Counted from the first letter of the stretch, positions 52,108-62,270 are shown. The stretch is 64,000 bases of DNA from Candidatus Gastranaerophilales bacterium (GCA_944324315.1 CALUVW010000003.1:44805-108804), one strand, 5' to 3'. Program-made: numbers and translations. Notes: generated by a model from the sequence alone, not told the origin.

Positions 52108-53412
52108 TTGAAACATTCAAAACTCACAGCCCTGATATTTATAGCATTAATTTTAGGTGTTATAATAGGACATTTTGCCCCCGATTTCGCGGTTAAAATG
52201 CGCCCGTTTGCAGTTATATTTTTGCGAATGGTAAAAATGATTATTGCGCCGTTATTATTTGCAACACTGGTTGTAGGTGTTGCAGGACACGGTGATGCTA
52301 AAAGTCTTGGAAAAATCGGGCTTAAAACAATAGTTTATTTTGAAATAGTGACAACGCTTGCTCTTATAATCGGTTTAACGATGGCAAATATTTTTAAACC
52401 GGGTGTAGGATTTGTAACTGGCAATACAGTGCATGCAATACATATGCAGGAAGCCGGACTTATGGCAGCTACTCAGGCGCATACTTCAATCAGTGAAATG
52501 GTTATAAGTATTTTCCCGACGAGTATTATAGATTCCATGGCTCAGGGAAATCTGTTGCAGATTGTAGTATTTTCAATATTTTTTGCACTTGCAATGGTTG
52601 CGGTCGGAAAAGCTGCAGAGCCTGTTGTAAATTTATTAAATTCTGTTTCCCAGATAATGTTTAAGTTTACTGAATATGTCATGTATTTTGCACCTCTCGG
52701 GATATTCGGAGCTATTGCATCGACTGTAGGTGCAAACGGATTATCTGTATTAAAGAGTTATTTCAAGGTAATCGGAGCATTATATATTGCATTAGCAGTG
52801 TTTGTATTTCTCGTATTAATTATTGTATGCAAGATAGTTAAGATTTCTTTCAGAGATTTGCTTAGAGCATTACAGGAACCAGCTTTGTTAGCTTTTACAA
52901 CCGCAAGTTCAGAGGCAGCTTTCCCTATGGCTATGGAAATTATGGAACGTTTTGGAGTTCCGAAAAATATTGTAGGGTTTGTAATGCCTACAGGCTATAC
53001 ATTTAATCTTGACGGAAGTACATTATATCTTGCAATGGCAGTTATATTTTCCTCTCAAATTGTTGGAATTAACCTTGATTTAAACCAGCAGATTATTATA
53101 ATGTTAGCATTAATGCTTACAAGTAAAGGTGTAGCAGGAGTTCCCAGAGTATCGTTAATCGTTCTTGCAGGAACTTTAGCAAGTTTTAATATTCCGATAC
53201 TTGGTGTTGCAATATTACTTGGAATTGACCAAATTCTTGATATGGGCAGAACTACAGTAAACCTTATTGGAAACTGCGTTGCAACAGTCGTTATCGCCCG
53301 TTGGGAAAACGAATTTGATTATAATAAAATGGCTGAATTTGTGAAACAATCTAAAGAAGAAAGTATTGGAAACGATATACAACAAAAATTAGGAAAAATA
53401 AAAGAAGGGTAA
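52108..53412 (+). CDS. Dicarboxylate/amino acid:cation symporter
   Basis: 434 aa, starts with TTG behind GAGGT (a TATAAT box lies 15-20 nt earlier, at 52083-52088). DAACS family (GltP/DctA type). Eight helices plus re-entrant loops: AVKMRPFAVIFLRMVKMIIAP, AFTTASSEAAFPMAMEIMER (HP1-like Ser-rich loop), GYTFNLDGSTLYLAMAVIFS (the NxDG-type motif), TSKGVAGVPRVSLIVLAGTL (HP2) and DQILDMGRTTVNLIGNCVAT. Couples glutamate, aspartate or dicarboxylate uptake to Na+ or H+. ileS starts 6 bp behind it, so co-transcription is possible. Confidence 0.92.
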   Translation: MKHSKLTALIFIALILGVIIGHFAPDFAVKMRPFAVIFLRMVKMIIAPLLFATLVVGVAGHGDAKSLGKIGLKTIVYFEIVTTLALIIGLTMANIFKPGVGFVTGNTVHAIHMQEAGLMAATQAHTSISEMVISIFPTSIIDSMAQGNLLQIVVFSIFFALAMVAVGKAAEPVVNLLNSVSQIMFKFTEYVMYFAPLGIFGAIASTVGANGLSVLKSYFKVIGALYIALAVFVFLVLIIVCKIVKISFRDLLRALQEPALLAFTTASSEAAFPMAMEIMERFGVPKNIVGFVMPTGYTFNLDGSTLYLAMAVIFSSQIVGINLDLNQQIIIMLALMLTSKGVAGVPRVSLIVLAGTLASFNIPILGVAILLGIDQILDMGRTTVNLIGNCVATVVIARWENEFDYNKMAEFVKQSKEESIGNDIQQKLGKIKEG

Positions 53413-53418
53413 TTTATT

Positions 53419-56235
53419 ATGAGTAACGAAACAAGTACAAAAGTAGAGTACAAAGATACTTTAAATCTTCCTCAAACCACTCTTGCAATGAGAGCAAATG
53501 CAACGGTAAGAGAAGTTGAAATTCAAAAATTCTGGGAAGAACACGATATTTATAATAAAATTATAAGCCAGCGTGATAAGGCAAACAAATTTATTTTGCA
53601 TGACGGGCCTCCGTATCTGAGTTCCGAAAAAATTCACGTAGGTACTGCTCTTAATAAAATCCTAAAAGATATTTTATTGAAATATAAAGCTCAGGCAGGA
53701 TATTATACTCCTTATGTTCCGGGATATGACGGACATGGACTGCCGATTGAAAACAAAGTTGTTAAAAATATTAAAGGCGGAAGAAGTGCTCTAACTCCTT
53801 ATGAGTTAAGACAAAAATGCCGTGAATTTGCTCATACGAGTTTGAAAGGACAGGAAAGTGAATTTAAGCGCCTCGGAGTTCTCGGCGACTGGGAACATCC
53901 ATATTTGACTATTGCTCCTGACTTTGAAGCTGAACAGGTTAGAGTTTTCGGTGAGATGTACAAAAAAGGTTACATAGAAAAGGGCTTGAAACCTGTTTAC
54001 TGGTGTGCATCTTGTGAAACTGCACTTGCAGAAGCGGAAGTTGAATATGCGGATCATACATCAACTTCAATTTATGTAAGATTTAAGTTTGATGAGGAAA
54101 GCACAAAAAAACTCGCTTCACGCTTCACCCTTCACGCTTCACCTGTTTACGCCGTAATCTGGACAACAACTCCGTGGACAATTCCTTCAAACATGGCAAT
54201 AAGCATGCACCCGAAATTTGAATATACTTTATTTGAATATAAGGGAGATGTTTATGTTGTTGCTCAGGGGCTTCTTGCAAACTTCCTTGCAGATGTTGAA
54301 TGGGATGAAAAAGATATTAAAGTTCTCGGCTCATGCACTGGAGCTAATTTGGAATTATTGAACACACAGCATCCGCTTGTTGACAGAAAATCTCCGATAA
54401 TTTTAGGGGAACACGTTACTCTTGATGCAGGTACCGGCTCTGTTCACACTGCTCCGGGACACGGTTTAGAAGACTATGAGGTTGGCTGTAAGTACGGTAT
54501 TGAAGTATTTTCACCTTTAGACAGCAAAGGCGTTTGGACTGATGCAGTTAAAGACAAAGACCTTGAAGGGGTTCCATATTATAAAGGAAACGCAATTGTT
54601 ATAGAAAAACTTAAAAATTGCGGTGCATTGTTAAAAGCTCAGGACATAAACCACAGCTACCCTCATTGTTGGAGATGTAAAAATCCGGTTATTTACCGCG
54701 CAACACCTCAATGGTTTGTAAAAGTTGACAGATTTAGAGATAAAGCGTTAGAAGAAATTAAAAAAGTAAAATGGATTCCATCAGGCGGCGAAGCAAGAAT
54801 TTCGAACATGGTTGCAGGCCGTACTGACTGGTGTATTTCAAGACAAAGAGCGTGGGGCGTTCCTATCCCTGTATTCTACTGCGAAGACTGCGGTGAAGTC
54901 ATCGTAACTGATGAAACAATTGAAAATGTTGCTAAAATTTTTGAGAAAGAAAGTTCGGACGCATGGGTAAAATATTCAGCTGATGAATTGTTACCGAAAG
55001 GGTTTAAATGCCCGAAATGCGGCAAAACTCACTGTTTCAAAAAAGAAAATGACATTATGGATGTCTGGTTTGATTCAGGAATTACATGGCGCGCAGTTGT
55101 AAACAAACGTTCAGAAGTTCTTGGCACAACTCCTGTTGAAATGTATCTTGAAGGTTCTGATCAGCACAGAGGCTGGTTCCAGTCATCTTTATTAACATCG
55201 GTTGCAACAGAAGGTATCGCGCCTTACAAATCTGTTTTAACTCACGGTTTTGTATTCGGCGAGGATGGCAGAAAAATGTCGAAATCGTTAGGAAATTATA
55301 TCAGACCTGATGAAATTATAAACACTTATGGTGCAGATATTTTAAGACTTTGGGCAGCATCAGTTGATTACAGAAACGATACAAAAATTGGAAATAATAT
55401 AATTAAACAGCTTGCTGAAATCTTCAAAAAAACAAGAAACACATCAAGATTTTTGGTCGGCAACCTTTTTGACTTTGACCCGAAAACAGATTATGTAAAT
55501 TATGAAGATTTGAAAGAAATCGACAAATTTGCACTTCATAAATTAAATCACTTAATCGAAAGCGTAACAGAAGCATTTGATAATTATGAATTCTATAAAT
55601 ACTTCCAACAGTTACAAAACTTTGCGGCAGTAGATTTGAGTTCATTCTACCTTGATATTGTAAAAGACAGACTCTACACAGCCGGCAAAAAATCGCTTTC
55701 ACGCCGCGCCTGCCAAACTGTTCTTTATGAAACATTACAGACATTGGTTAGAATGCTTGTTCCTGTAATGCCTCATCAGGCAGAAGATATATGGATGAGC
55801 GTTCCTGAATGCCAGAGGGACGGACTTGAAAGTATATTGCTTTCAGACTGGGTTAAACCGAACCCAAAATGGACTAATACAAAATTGGAAGAAGATTTTT
55901 CAGAAATATTAAAAACAAGAGAAGTCGTAACCCGTGCAATTGAACCGTTGCGTGCCGACAAAAAAGTCGGAAGTTCTTTAGAAGTTGCGGTTTATGTAAA
56001 AGCAGATGATAGTGCTGTTTTGAAAGCTAATAAAGACGAATTATGTAATATATTTATTACTTCGCAGGCATACGTAACAGATGAAAAACCTGAAAATGTA
56101 TTAAATGAGTATACAGAAGAAGGTTACACTGTCTGGGTAACAAAAGCTGAAGGCGAAAAATGCGCACGCTGTTGGAAATACAGAAAACTTAATTCCGACG
56201 GCATCTGCAGTGAATGCGAAGAAGCTGTCATATAG
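53419..56235 (+). CDS. ileS: Isoleucyl-tRNA synthetase with a repeat-coded insertion
   Basis: 938 aa. Charges tRNA-Ile; class I. HILHDGPPYLSSEKIHVGTA is the HIGH region in HVGT form, GYDGHGLPIENKV follows, then TTTPWTIPSNMAISM (editing domain), WFDSGITWRAVV, GSDQHRGWFQSSLLTSV, GRKMSKSLGNYIRPDEI (KMSKS) and C-terminal zinc binding CARCWKYRKLNSDGICSECE. Residues 232-242 (LASRFTLHASP), just before VYAVIWTTTPW, are written by the heptamer array 54114-54143. Such a segment is not part of the usual fold, so it is probably an exposed loop. Confidence 0.95.
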   Translation: MSNETSTKVEYKDTLNLPQTTLAMRANATVREVEIQKFWEEHDIYNKIISQRDKANKFILHDGPPYLSSEKIHVGTALNKILKDILLKYKAQAGYYTPYVPGYDGHGLPIENKVVKNIKGGRSALTPYELRQKCREFAHTSLKGQESEFKRLGVLGDWEHPYLTIAPDFEAEQVRVFGEMYKKGYIEKGLKPVYWCASCETALAEAEVEYADHTSTSIYVRFKFDEESTKKLASRFTLHASPVYAVIWTTTPWTIPSNMAISMHPKFEYTLFEYKGDVYVVAQGLLANFLADVEWDEKDIKVLGSCTGANLELLNTQHPLVDRKSPIILGEHVTLDAGTGSVHTAPGHGLEDYEVGCKYGIEVFSPLDSKGVWTDAVKDKDLEGVPYYKGNAIVIEKLKNCGALLKAQDINHSYPHCWRCKNPVIYRATPQWFVKVDRFRDKALEEIKKVKWIPSGGEARISNMVAGRTDWCISRQRAWGVPIPVFYCEDCGEVIVTDETIENVAKIFEKESSDAWVKYSADELLPKGFKCPKCGKTHCFKKENDIMDVWFDSGITWRAVVNKRSEVLGTTPVEMYLEGSDQHRGWFQSSLLTSVATEGIAPYKSVLTHGFVFGEDGRKMSKSLGNYIRPDEIINTYGADILRLWAASVDYRNDTKIGNNIIKQLAEIFKKTRNTSRFLVGNLFDFDPKTDYVNYEDLKEIDKFALHKLNHLIESVTEAFDNYEFYKYFQQLQNFAAVDLSSFYLDIVKDRLYTAGKKSLSRRACQTVLYETLQTLVRMLVPVMPHQAEDIWMSVPECQRDGLESILLSDWVKPNPKWTNTKLEEDFSEILKTREVVTRAIEPLRADKKVGSSLEVAVYVKADDSAVLKANKDELCNIFITSQAYVTDEKPENVLNEYTEEGYTVWVTKAEGEKCARCWKYRKLNSDGICSECEEAVI
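54114..54143 (+). repeat. Heptamer array inside the ileS reading frame
   Basis: Units CTTCACG, CTTCACC, CTTCACG, CTTCACC in the same reading frame as in priA, giving S-R-F-T-L-H-A-S-P. Located where the catalytic core enters the editing domain. Confidence 0.85.
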
Positions 56236-56254
56236 TTATAAATTAACTAATTAC

Positions 56255-56283
56255 AAAAACCTTCTCAATTAGAGAAGGTTTTT
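56255..56283. terminator. Terminator after ileS
   Basis: AAAAACCTTCTC, loop AATTA, GAGAAGGTTTTT. Confidence 0.88.
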
Positions 56284-56437
56284 GTTTTGTAAATATTTTG
56301 TAACATTTATTTTTTATTTTTTAAAGATTTCATACAAAACTGCCGTAACCATGATTACAAGTACTATTTTGAAAGGAAATCAGCTTCCAATCACAACAGA
56401 AAGCTCAAACCAAAACTTACGGAAAGGGTAAAAAATC

Positions 56438-58333
56438 ATGGGAATGGCAGCATCACAAGCTAGATTATTAAGCATAACAGCCAGACTGACCAATAACGAA
56501 AACAGCGGTCAGAGCATTTCCTATTCAAAACAAAGGCTGGCAGATCAAACCCAGCAAATTACAAATGAATATAATGAAGCTTTATCTGCAACAAAATTAA
56601 CTGTATTAACCGGATTTAACGGAGCTGATGCAAGTTATACAGATATTTCATATAATTTGATGACCGGTCCTGAAATGGCATCAAATGTTAAACAATATGT
56701 TGTAACAGATACAAAAGGCAGAGTTTTAGTCACAGAAACTCTTGCGGAAAAATATGAACAATCAAAAGGAAATTATAACCAGTTTTTAGCCAATCTTGGT
56801 TACTCTCAAGCAGACATAACTGTTCAAAAGGACAGCGATGATGAAGAAGCTAAAAAACAAGCAGAACAACAGATTCATGAAGCTTGGGATGCATATTTTT
56901 CAACTGTAGGGATAAACTTAGGCGATAATGAACATGATTTTGGTTTTAGTTGGACTGAAACGGTTGATGCTCAAGGCAACTATGCTATCGGACAAGGTTA
57001 TGCAGGATATATGAGAACAGATGAAAACGGTAACCCTGTTGATAAAGATGGTAATTTGGCTTATTTAACAAATGAAGATGGCAAATTTGTTGATTCGGCC
57101 GGAAACGTTGTTAAAGAAGATATTTATACAGATGAAACACAATATGCTAATAATCAAAAAAATTATTACGATGAATTTGGTGACCTGATATCTAAAGATA
57201 TTTATTCTGAAACTATTGAAAACAATGCAAATGGCTATACAAAAGTATATTACTATGAATCAGGAACAGAAGTTCCTAAAGATGCATACGCTGATGAATC
57301 GCAATATGCAGATGATACAAAATATGTTAAGCGTTATTATCAAAATGGTGTTTTAGTGGATTTTGATAACGACACCAAAGATGGTTATAAAAAAGAAACA
57401 CTTGAAAAATTCCAAAAAGACAGCTCTTATACTTATAAATATTTAACAATAGATGACAGTAAAGTTGTTCCGTATGACTCATATTCAGAAGATGTAAAAA
57501 ATAATTCAAATTACAAATATAAATATTTCAACGGAGACACTGAAATAGCTTATGATGCATATTCTGAAAATATAACAGGTAATCCGAATTTTACATATAA
57601 GTACGTTGCGGATGGCAAAGAAATACCATACGATGGATATTCAAAAGATGCTTATTCTCAAATGGCTATAGATACCTCAAAAGTAGTTTATGATCCTATA
57701 AACTATGAAGGTACAACAGATGAACAGCGTGAACTTTATGATTATGCAATGTCATTGACGGAAGCTTATTTGAGAGTTAATGAAGGAGCTAACAAGAATT
57801 TTAATGTTACTTATGATATGTCGTTAGTTCAATCAGCATCAAACTCTGAAAATGCAAGTATGATTAAATATTATCAAAATATATTTAACAAAATGCAGTC
57901 ATGTGGCTACTTTACTTATACAACAACGGCTGCAAAAGCTGCAGCAGATCCTGAACATTATATTTATGCTTATATAGGAACAGGTACTGCAGGAAATGTT
58001 CAAAAATCTCCGTTAAAAGATAATACAGCTTTTGAAAAAGCATTGAGAGAAGGAACATTAAGATTGGAATATTATTCAACTACAGATAAAGAGTTTGTAT
58101 CAACAACTATTTCAGAAGATACATGCATTCAGGAAGTTGCGGATGAAAGAGCAATTGCTCAGGCAGAATCAAAGTATAATCAAGATATGACAGATCTTGA
58201 AAATAAAGATAAAAAACTTGATCTCGAGTTGAAAAAATTAGACACTGAACACAGTGCACTTCAAACAGAATATGATTCAATAAAGAATGTTGTTGACAAA
58301 AACGTTGAAAATTCTTTTAAAACATTTGGATAA
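56438..58333 (+). CDS. Surface/appendage-type protein with YxYK(x)YxxG tandem repeats
   Basis: 631 aa. Start MGMAASQARLLSITARLTNN, then a Gln-rich coiled segment (about 25-55, SYSKQRLADQTQQITNEYNE). Middle region (about 215-405) has imperfect repeats of about 30 residues: KDIYSETIENNANGYTKVYY, KDAYADESQYADDTKYVKRY, VPYDSYSEDVKNNSNYKYKY, IAYDAYSENITGNPNFTYKY, IPYDGYSKDAYSQ. The C-terminal coiled coil (about 585-631) is DMTDLENKDKKLDLELKKLD and more. No signal peptide, so export would be unusual (flagellin/hook-type). I recall similar MAASQARxL proteins from Gastranaerophilales. GGAAAGGG precedes the ATG; terminator follows. Confidence 0.78.
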   Translation: MGMAASQARLLSITARLTNNENSGQSISYSKQRLADQTQQITNEYNEALSATKLTVLTGFNGADASYTDISYNLMTGPEMASNVKQYVVTDTKGRVLVTETLAEKYEQSKGNYNQFLANLGYSQADITVQKDSDDEEAKKQAEQQIHEAWDAYFSTVGINLGDNEHDFGFSWTETVDAQGNYAIGQGYAGYMRTDENGNPVDKDGNLAYLTNEDGKFVDSAGNVVKEDIYTDETQYANNQKNYYDEFGDLISKDIYSETIENNANGYTKVYYYESGTEVPKDAYADESQYADDTKYVKRYYQNGVLVDFDNDTKDGYKKETLEKFQKDSSYTYKYLTIDDSKVVPYDSYSEDVKNNSNYKYKYFNGDTEIAYDAYSENITGNPNFTYKYVADGKEIPYDGYSKDAYSQMAIDTSKVVYDPINYEGTTDEQRELYDYAMSLTEAYLRVNEGANKNFNVTYDMSLVQSASNSENASMIKYYQNIFNKMQSCGYFTYTTTAAKAAADPEHYIYAYIGTGTAGNVQKSPLKDNTAFEKALREGTLRLEYYSTTDKEFVSTTISEDTCIQEVADERAIAQAESKYNQDMTDLENKDKKLDLELKKLDTEHSALQTEYDSIKNVVDKNVENSFKTFG

Positions 58334-58381
58334 TTTTAAAACTTTTCGGGGTGATGGATTTCAGCGAATAGTTTTAAAAAA

Positions 58382-58412
58382 GGGGCCTTCTAAAATTATT
58401 AGAAGGCTCCTT
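58382..58412 (+). terminator. Terminator after the 631-aa protein
   Basis: GGGGCCTTCTAA, loop about 5 nt, TTAGAAGGCTCC, then TTGCTT. Confidence 0.7.
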
Positions 58413-58434
58413 GCTTATATAAAATTTTGTCTTA

Positions 58435-58494
58435 ACATCATTCTGAACTAGTTTTAGAATCTTTTTGAGATCCTGAAATAAATTCAGGATGACA
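58435..58494. repeat. Family-A hairpin repeat, two opposite units
   Basis: CATTCTGAACTAGTTTTAGA then ATCT (T/A variant), and GAGATCCTGAAATAAATTCA then GGATGAC (C/G variant, reversed). Same two-unit arrangement as 36881-36939. Confidence 0.8.
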
Positions 58495-58518
58495 AAATTT
58501 TATATAACAAAATAACAA

Positions 58519-58553
58519 AAAACAGACCTTTGAAAATTTCAAGGGTCTGTTTT
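58519..58553 (-). terminator. Terminator after fusA
   Basis: AAAACAGACC(C) and GGGTCTGTTTT arms around TTTGAAAATTTCAA. Placed 22 bp behind the fusA stop. Confidence 0.8.
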
Positions 58554-58574
58554 CGCATTACTTTATTTATCTGC

Positions 58575-60665
58575 TTATTTTGCAGAAGCGCCTGATTTTT
58601 CGATAATTTCTTTTTCGATATTAGCAGGAACTTGTTCATAGTGGTTGAATTCCATAGAGAATGTACCGCGTCCCTGAGTATTTGATCTCAAATCAGTTGC
58701 GTATCCGAACATGTTAGCAAGAGGAACAATTGCTCTTACAATAACGTTTCCTGTGTTGCCAACAGGTTCTTGTCCTTCAACACGTCCGCGTCTTCTTGAA
58801 ATATCGCCGATAATTGTTCCTGTGAATTCATCAGGAATTTCAATTTCAACTTTCATCATCGGTTCAAGAATGCAAGGCTGAGCTTTGCGGCAACCTTCTT
58901 TGATAGCCATAGAACCTGCGATTTTGAACGCCATTTCAGAAGAGTCAACTTCGTGGTAAGAACCATCGTAAAGTTCAACTTTGACGTCAATCATCGGATA
59001 TCCTGCTAAGATACCTCCTTCAAGAGCTTCTTCCATACCTTTTCTTGCAGGTTCAATATATTCTCTGGGGATTGCACCGCCGACAATTTTGTTTTCAAAT
59101 ACAAATCCGGCATTTTCTTCCGCAGGAGAAATTTTGACCTTAACGTGTCCGTATTGACCTTTACCACCTGACTGACGGATGAATTTAGAATCTTGATCAG
59201 CAGTTCCGCGGATAGTTTCTCTGTATGCAACCTGAGGTTTACCGATGTTAGCTTCAACTTTGAATTCTCTAAGCATACGGTCAACGATGATGTCAAGGTG
59301 AAGTTCACCCATACCTGAGATGATTGTCTGACCTGTTTCTGTGTCAGATTTTACACGGAATGACGGATCTTCTTCAGCGAGTTTTTGAAGAGCAACACCC
59401 ATTTTATCCTGATCGGCTTTTGTTTTCGGTTCAATAGCAACTGAAATAACCGGTTCAGGGAAAGTCATTCTTTCCAGGATAATCGGAGCTTTTTCATCGC
59501 AAAGAGTGTCACCTGTAGTAGTATCTTTCAAACCAACTGCTGCACAGATATCACCTGCGTATACTTCTTGTTCTTCAAGACGCTGGTCTGCATACATACG
59601 AACCAATCTTGCAATACGTTCTTTTTTGCCGTTTGTAGCGTTAAGAACATAAGAACCTGAAGTGATTACGCCTGAATAAACTCTCAAGAAAGTTAAACGG
59701 CCGACATAAGGGTCTGTCATAACTTTGAAAGCAAGAGCTGAGAAAGGTTCTGAATCAGATGAATGTCTTTCAGTTTTAGTACCGTCTTCAAGTTCACCTT
59801 CAATAGCTTTAACATCAACCGGTGACGGCATATAATCAACTACGTTGTTCAATAACAATTGAACGCCTTTGTTTTTGAAAGCTGTGCCGCAGCATACAGG
59901 AACGATTTTGTTTTCGCAAACAGCTTTTCTCAAACCTTTTTTCAATTCTTCAACAGTAATTGAATCAGGATCTTCAAAATATTTTTCCATCAATGCATCA
60001 TCTTCAGAAGCAATAGCTTCAACCATAGCATCTCTGTATTCTTTAGCTTTAGCAGCCATATCAGCAGGAATATCTTCTTCTCTGATATCTGTTCCCAAAT
60101 CGTTTGTATAAATTTCAGCTTTCATTGTCATAAGGTCAATCAAGCCTGTGAATTTATCTTCAGCGCCGATAGGCAATTGGATAGGAACTGCGTTAGCACC
60201 TAATCTGTTTTTAATCTGGTCAACAACTCTGTAGAAGTCTGCACCGGTTCTGTCCATTTTGTTAACGAAAACCATTCTCGGAACTTCGTATCTGTTAGCT
60301 TGACGCCAAACAGTTTCTGATTGTGATTGAACACCGCCAACAGCACAAAATACTGCAACAACGCCGTCTAATACACGCAAAGATCTTTCAACTTCGATAG
60401 TAAAGTCAACGTGACCCGGGGTGTCGATAATGTTAATTTGATGTCCTTTCCATTCAGCAGTAACTGCAGCTGATTGGATTGTGATACCTCTTTCACGTTC
60501 CTGTTCCATAAAGTCTGTAACGGCAGCACCGTCGTGAACTTCGCCGATTTTATGAGTTTTTCCGGTATAAAACAGGATACGTTCAGTAGTAGTGGTTTTA
60601 CCTGCGTCGATGTGAGCGGCAATACCAATGTTTCTGATTTTTTCTAATGGAGTTTTTCTAGCCAT
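58575..60665 (-). CDS. fusA: Elongation factor G
   Basis: 696 aa from ATG 60665 (AAGGAAAA upstream; a longer frame has 22 non-family residues). Translocation GTPase. G1 [13 protein letters not shown]2/G3 region [21 protein letters not shown]4 [26 protein letters not shown] (switch I), and domain [17 protein letters not shown] with [20 protein letters not shown]. Complete. Stands alone here; the usual str-operon partners (rpsL, rpsG, tuf) are not next to it. Confidence 0.97.
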   Translation of the reverse strand: MARKTPLEKIRNIGIAAHIDAGKTTTTERILFYTGKTHKIGEVHDGAAVTDFMEQERERGITIQSAAVTAEWKGHQINIIDTPGHVDFTIEVERSLRVLDGVVAVFCAVGGVQSQSETVWRQANRYEVPRMVFVNKMDRTGADFYRVVDQIKNRLGANAVPIQLPIGAEDKFTGLIDLMTMKAEIYTNDLGTDIREEDIPADMAAKAKEYRDAMVEAIASEDDALMEKYFEDPDSITVEELKKGLRKAVCENKIVPVCCGTAFKNKGVQLLLNNVVDYMPSPVDVKAIEGELEDGTKTERHSSDSEPFSALAFKVMTDPYVGRLTFLRVYSGVITSGSYVLNATNGKKERIARLVRMYADQRLEEQEVYAGDICAAVGLKDTTTGDTLCDEKAPIILERMTFPEPVISVAIEPKTKADQDKMGVALQKLAEEDPSFRVKSDTETGQTIISGMGELHLDIIVDRMLREFKVEANIGKPQVAYRETIRGTADQDSKFIRQSGGKGQYGHVKVKISPAEENAGFVFENKIVGGAIPREYIEPARKGMEEALEGGILAGYPMIDVKVELYDGSYHEVDSSEMAFKIAGSMAIKEGCRKAQPCILEPMMKVEIEIPDEFTGTIIGDISRRRGRVEGQEPVGNTGNVIVRAIVPLANMFGYATDLRSNTQGRGTFSMEFNHYEQVPANIEKEIIEKSGASAK

Positions 60666-60784
60666 TTTCTCATTTTCCTTTTTTATATTGTGTACTTCGC
60701 TATTATATTTTAGCTTTATTAAAATTATCACACAAAAAAATATTTTTACAAAATAAATTTATTTGTAATTTTACATATTTGAAA

Positions 60785-60790
60785 TATAAT
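60785..60790 (+). promoter_or_regulatory. -10 box of uppS, probable leaderless start
   Basis: TATAAT 7 nt before ATG 60798, TTGTAA about 16 bp upstream of it, and no Shine-Dalgarno. Confidence 0.5.
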
Positions 60791-60797
60791 TATATAT

Positions 60798-61526
60798 ATG
60801 AAAACGTTGGATAAATATGCACGAACCTCTGAAATTGTAAAGGAAACAGGGCTTAAGCACATAGCTGTAATAATGGACGGCAACAGAAGATGGGCGAAAG
60901 AGAAAAATCTGCCGTCGGCTATGGGGCATAAAAAAGGAGTAGATGCTTTAAAAGCGACCCTCAGAGCGTGTGATGATTTTGGAATTAAGTATTTAACAGT
61001 TTACGCATTTTCAACTGAGAACTGGAACAGGAAGAAGGAAGAAGTTGATTTTTTGATGGAACTCCTTGCAATTACGCTGACAAATGAACTTGCGGAAATG
61101 CACGCAGAAGGTGTTGTAATTTCATTTATCGGCGACACAACAAAGTTGAGCGATAAGCTGCAAAAAATCCTTCAAAATTCTGTTGAAACAACAAAAAATA
61201 ATACAGGTGTACATCTTCAAATCGCGTTCAATTACGGGGCGCGGGATGAAATAGTTCATGCGGTTAAATCTATTGTTGCAAAAGGAGTTAAACCTGAGGA
61301 TGTGACAGAAGATTTGATTTCTGAAAATCTTTATACAAAAGGAATTCCTGACCCTGATTTATTAATCAGAACAGGCGGAGAACAGAGGATTTCGAATTAT
61401 CTTTTGTGGCAGATTGCTTATTCGGAGATTTATGTAACAAAACAATACTGGCCGGAATTTGATAAAAATTCGCTTGCGGATGCAATAGAGGAATTTCACA
61501 ACAGGCAAAGAAGGTTTGGGAAATAA
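60798..61526 (+). CDS. uppS: Isoprenyl transferase (undecaprenyl diphosphate synthase)
   Basis: 242 aa. Makes the C55 lipid carrier for peptidoglycan and LPS. HIAVIMDGNRRWAKEKNLPS with the catalytic Asp, HKKGVDALKATLRACDDFGI, YLTVYAFSTENWNRKKEEVD, LMELLAITL, INFNYGARDEI-type FNYGARDEIVHAV, and DPDLLIRTGGEQRISNYLLW, then QIAYSEIYVTKQYWPEFD. Normal cis-prenyltransferase length. A short N-terminal extension (MKTLDKYARTSEIVKETGLK) precedes the domain. Confidence 0.96.
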   Translation: MKTLDKYARTSEIVKETGLKHIAVIMDGNRRWAKEKNLPSAMGHKKGVDALKATLRACDDFGIKYLTVYAFSTENWNRKKEEVDFLMELLAITLTNELAEMHAEGVVISFIGDTTKLSDKLQKILQNSVETTKNNTGVHLQIAFNYGARDEIVHAVKSIVAKGVKPEDVTEDLISENLYTKGIPDPDLLIRTGGEQRISNYLLWQIAYSEIYVTKQYWPEFDKNSLADAIEEFHNRQRRFGK

Positions 61527-61579
61527 GATAGAAGATAAGAGGGGTAAGAAGATATGCCTGTTTAGTAAAATATAATTTA

Positions 61580-61606
61580 GTCATTCTGAACTTGTTTCAG
61601 AATCTA
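61580..61606. repeat. Family-A hairpin repeat unit (T/A variant)
   Basis: GTCATTCTGAACTTGTTTCA then GAATCT. Confidence 0.8.
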
Positions 61607-61651
61607 TAAATGAGCCTAGCCCTTATCTTCAAAAAATAACAGGACACTAAT

Positions 61652-62224
61652 ATGAAACAAACAATCGTATTCGCCACAGGTAACGCACATAAATTACAGG
61701 AAATAAACGAAATCGCTCAAGGAACAGATATTGAATTTATCTTGCCTCCTGAGGGGTTCAACCCTATTGAAAACGGAGAAACTTTTGAAGAAAATTCTTT
61801 GATTAAAGCCCGTGAAGCTGCGCGGGTTAGCGGCATGATTTCGCTTGCAGATGATTCAGGACTTTGTGTAGAGGCTCTTGGCGGCGCCCCCGGAATTCAT
61901 TCGGCGAGATACGCCCAAACAGCACAGGCGCGGATTGATAAGTTATTAGGAGTTTTGCAAAACGAAAAAAACAGAAAAGCTAAATTTGTATGTGCAATGA
62001 CGCTTGTTGACAAAGACGGAAATATTTTATTCCAAACACGCGGAGAATGCCACGGAGAAATAGCTTATAAACAATCGGGTACACACGGTTTCGGTTATGA
62101 CCCTGTATTTCTGGTTGCAGAGGGTAAAAGAACTATGGCAGAGATGTCGGAAGATGAGAAGAATGAAATTTCGCACCGCGGGAGAGCATTAAGGAAAGTG
62201 CTGGAGTATTTGAATAACGATTAG
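61652..62224 (+). CDS. rdgB: XTP/dITP pyrophosphatase
   Basis: 190 aa. House-cleaning NTPase that removes deaminated purine nucleotides. TIVFATGNAHKLQEINEIAQ, EENSLIKAREAARVSGMISL, ADDSGLCVEALGGAPGIHSA with the catalytic Asp/Ser, RYAQTAQ, and GTHGFGYDPVFLVAEG, then RTMAEMSEDEKNEISHRGRA. Motifs intact. No clear Shine-Dalgarno: the leader is AATAACAGGACACTAAT, with weak AGGA. Confidence 0.96.
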   Translation: MKQTIVFATGNAHKLQEINEIAQGTDIEFILPPEGFNPIENGETFEENSLIKAREAARVSGMISLADDSGLCVEALGGAPGIHSARYAQTAQARIDKLLGVLQNEKNRKAKFVCAMTLVDKDGNILFQTRGECHGEIAYKQSGTHGFGYDPVFLVAEGKRTMAEMSEDEKNEISHRGRALRKVLEYLNND

Positions 62225-62228
62225 TTTA

Positions 62229-62270
62229 CCCTCTCCCCCAGCCCCTTCCCTCCCTAATCAGGGAGGGAGT
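62229..62270. repeat. Family-B repeat (CCCTCCC...GGGAGGG)
   Basis: CCCTCTCCCCCAGCCCCTTC, then CCTCCCTAATCAGGGAGGGA. Hairpin CTCCCT-AATC-AGGGAG. Confidence 0.75.

Noticed and set aside
53610..53640. HVGT in place of HIGH in IleRS as a defect
   Set aside because: From memory, HxGT forms occur in other IleRS proteins; all other motifs are intact, so this is a variant rather than damage.
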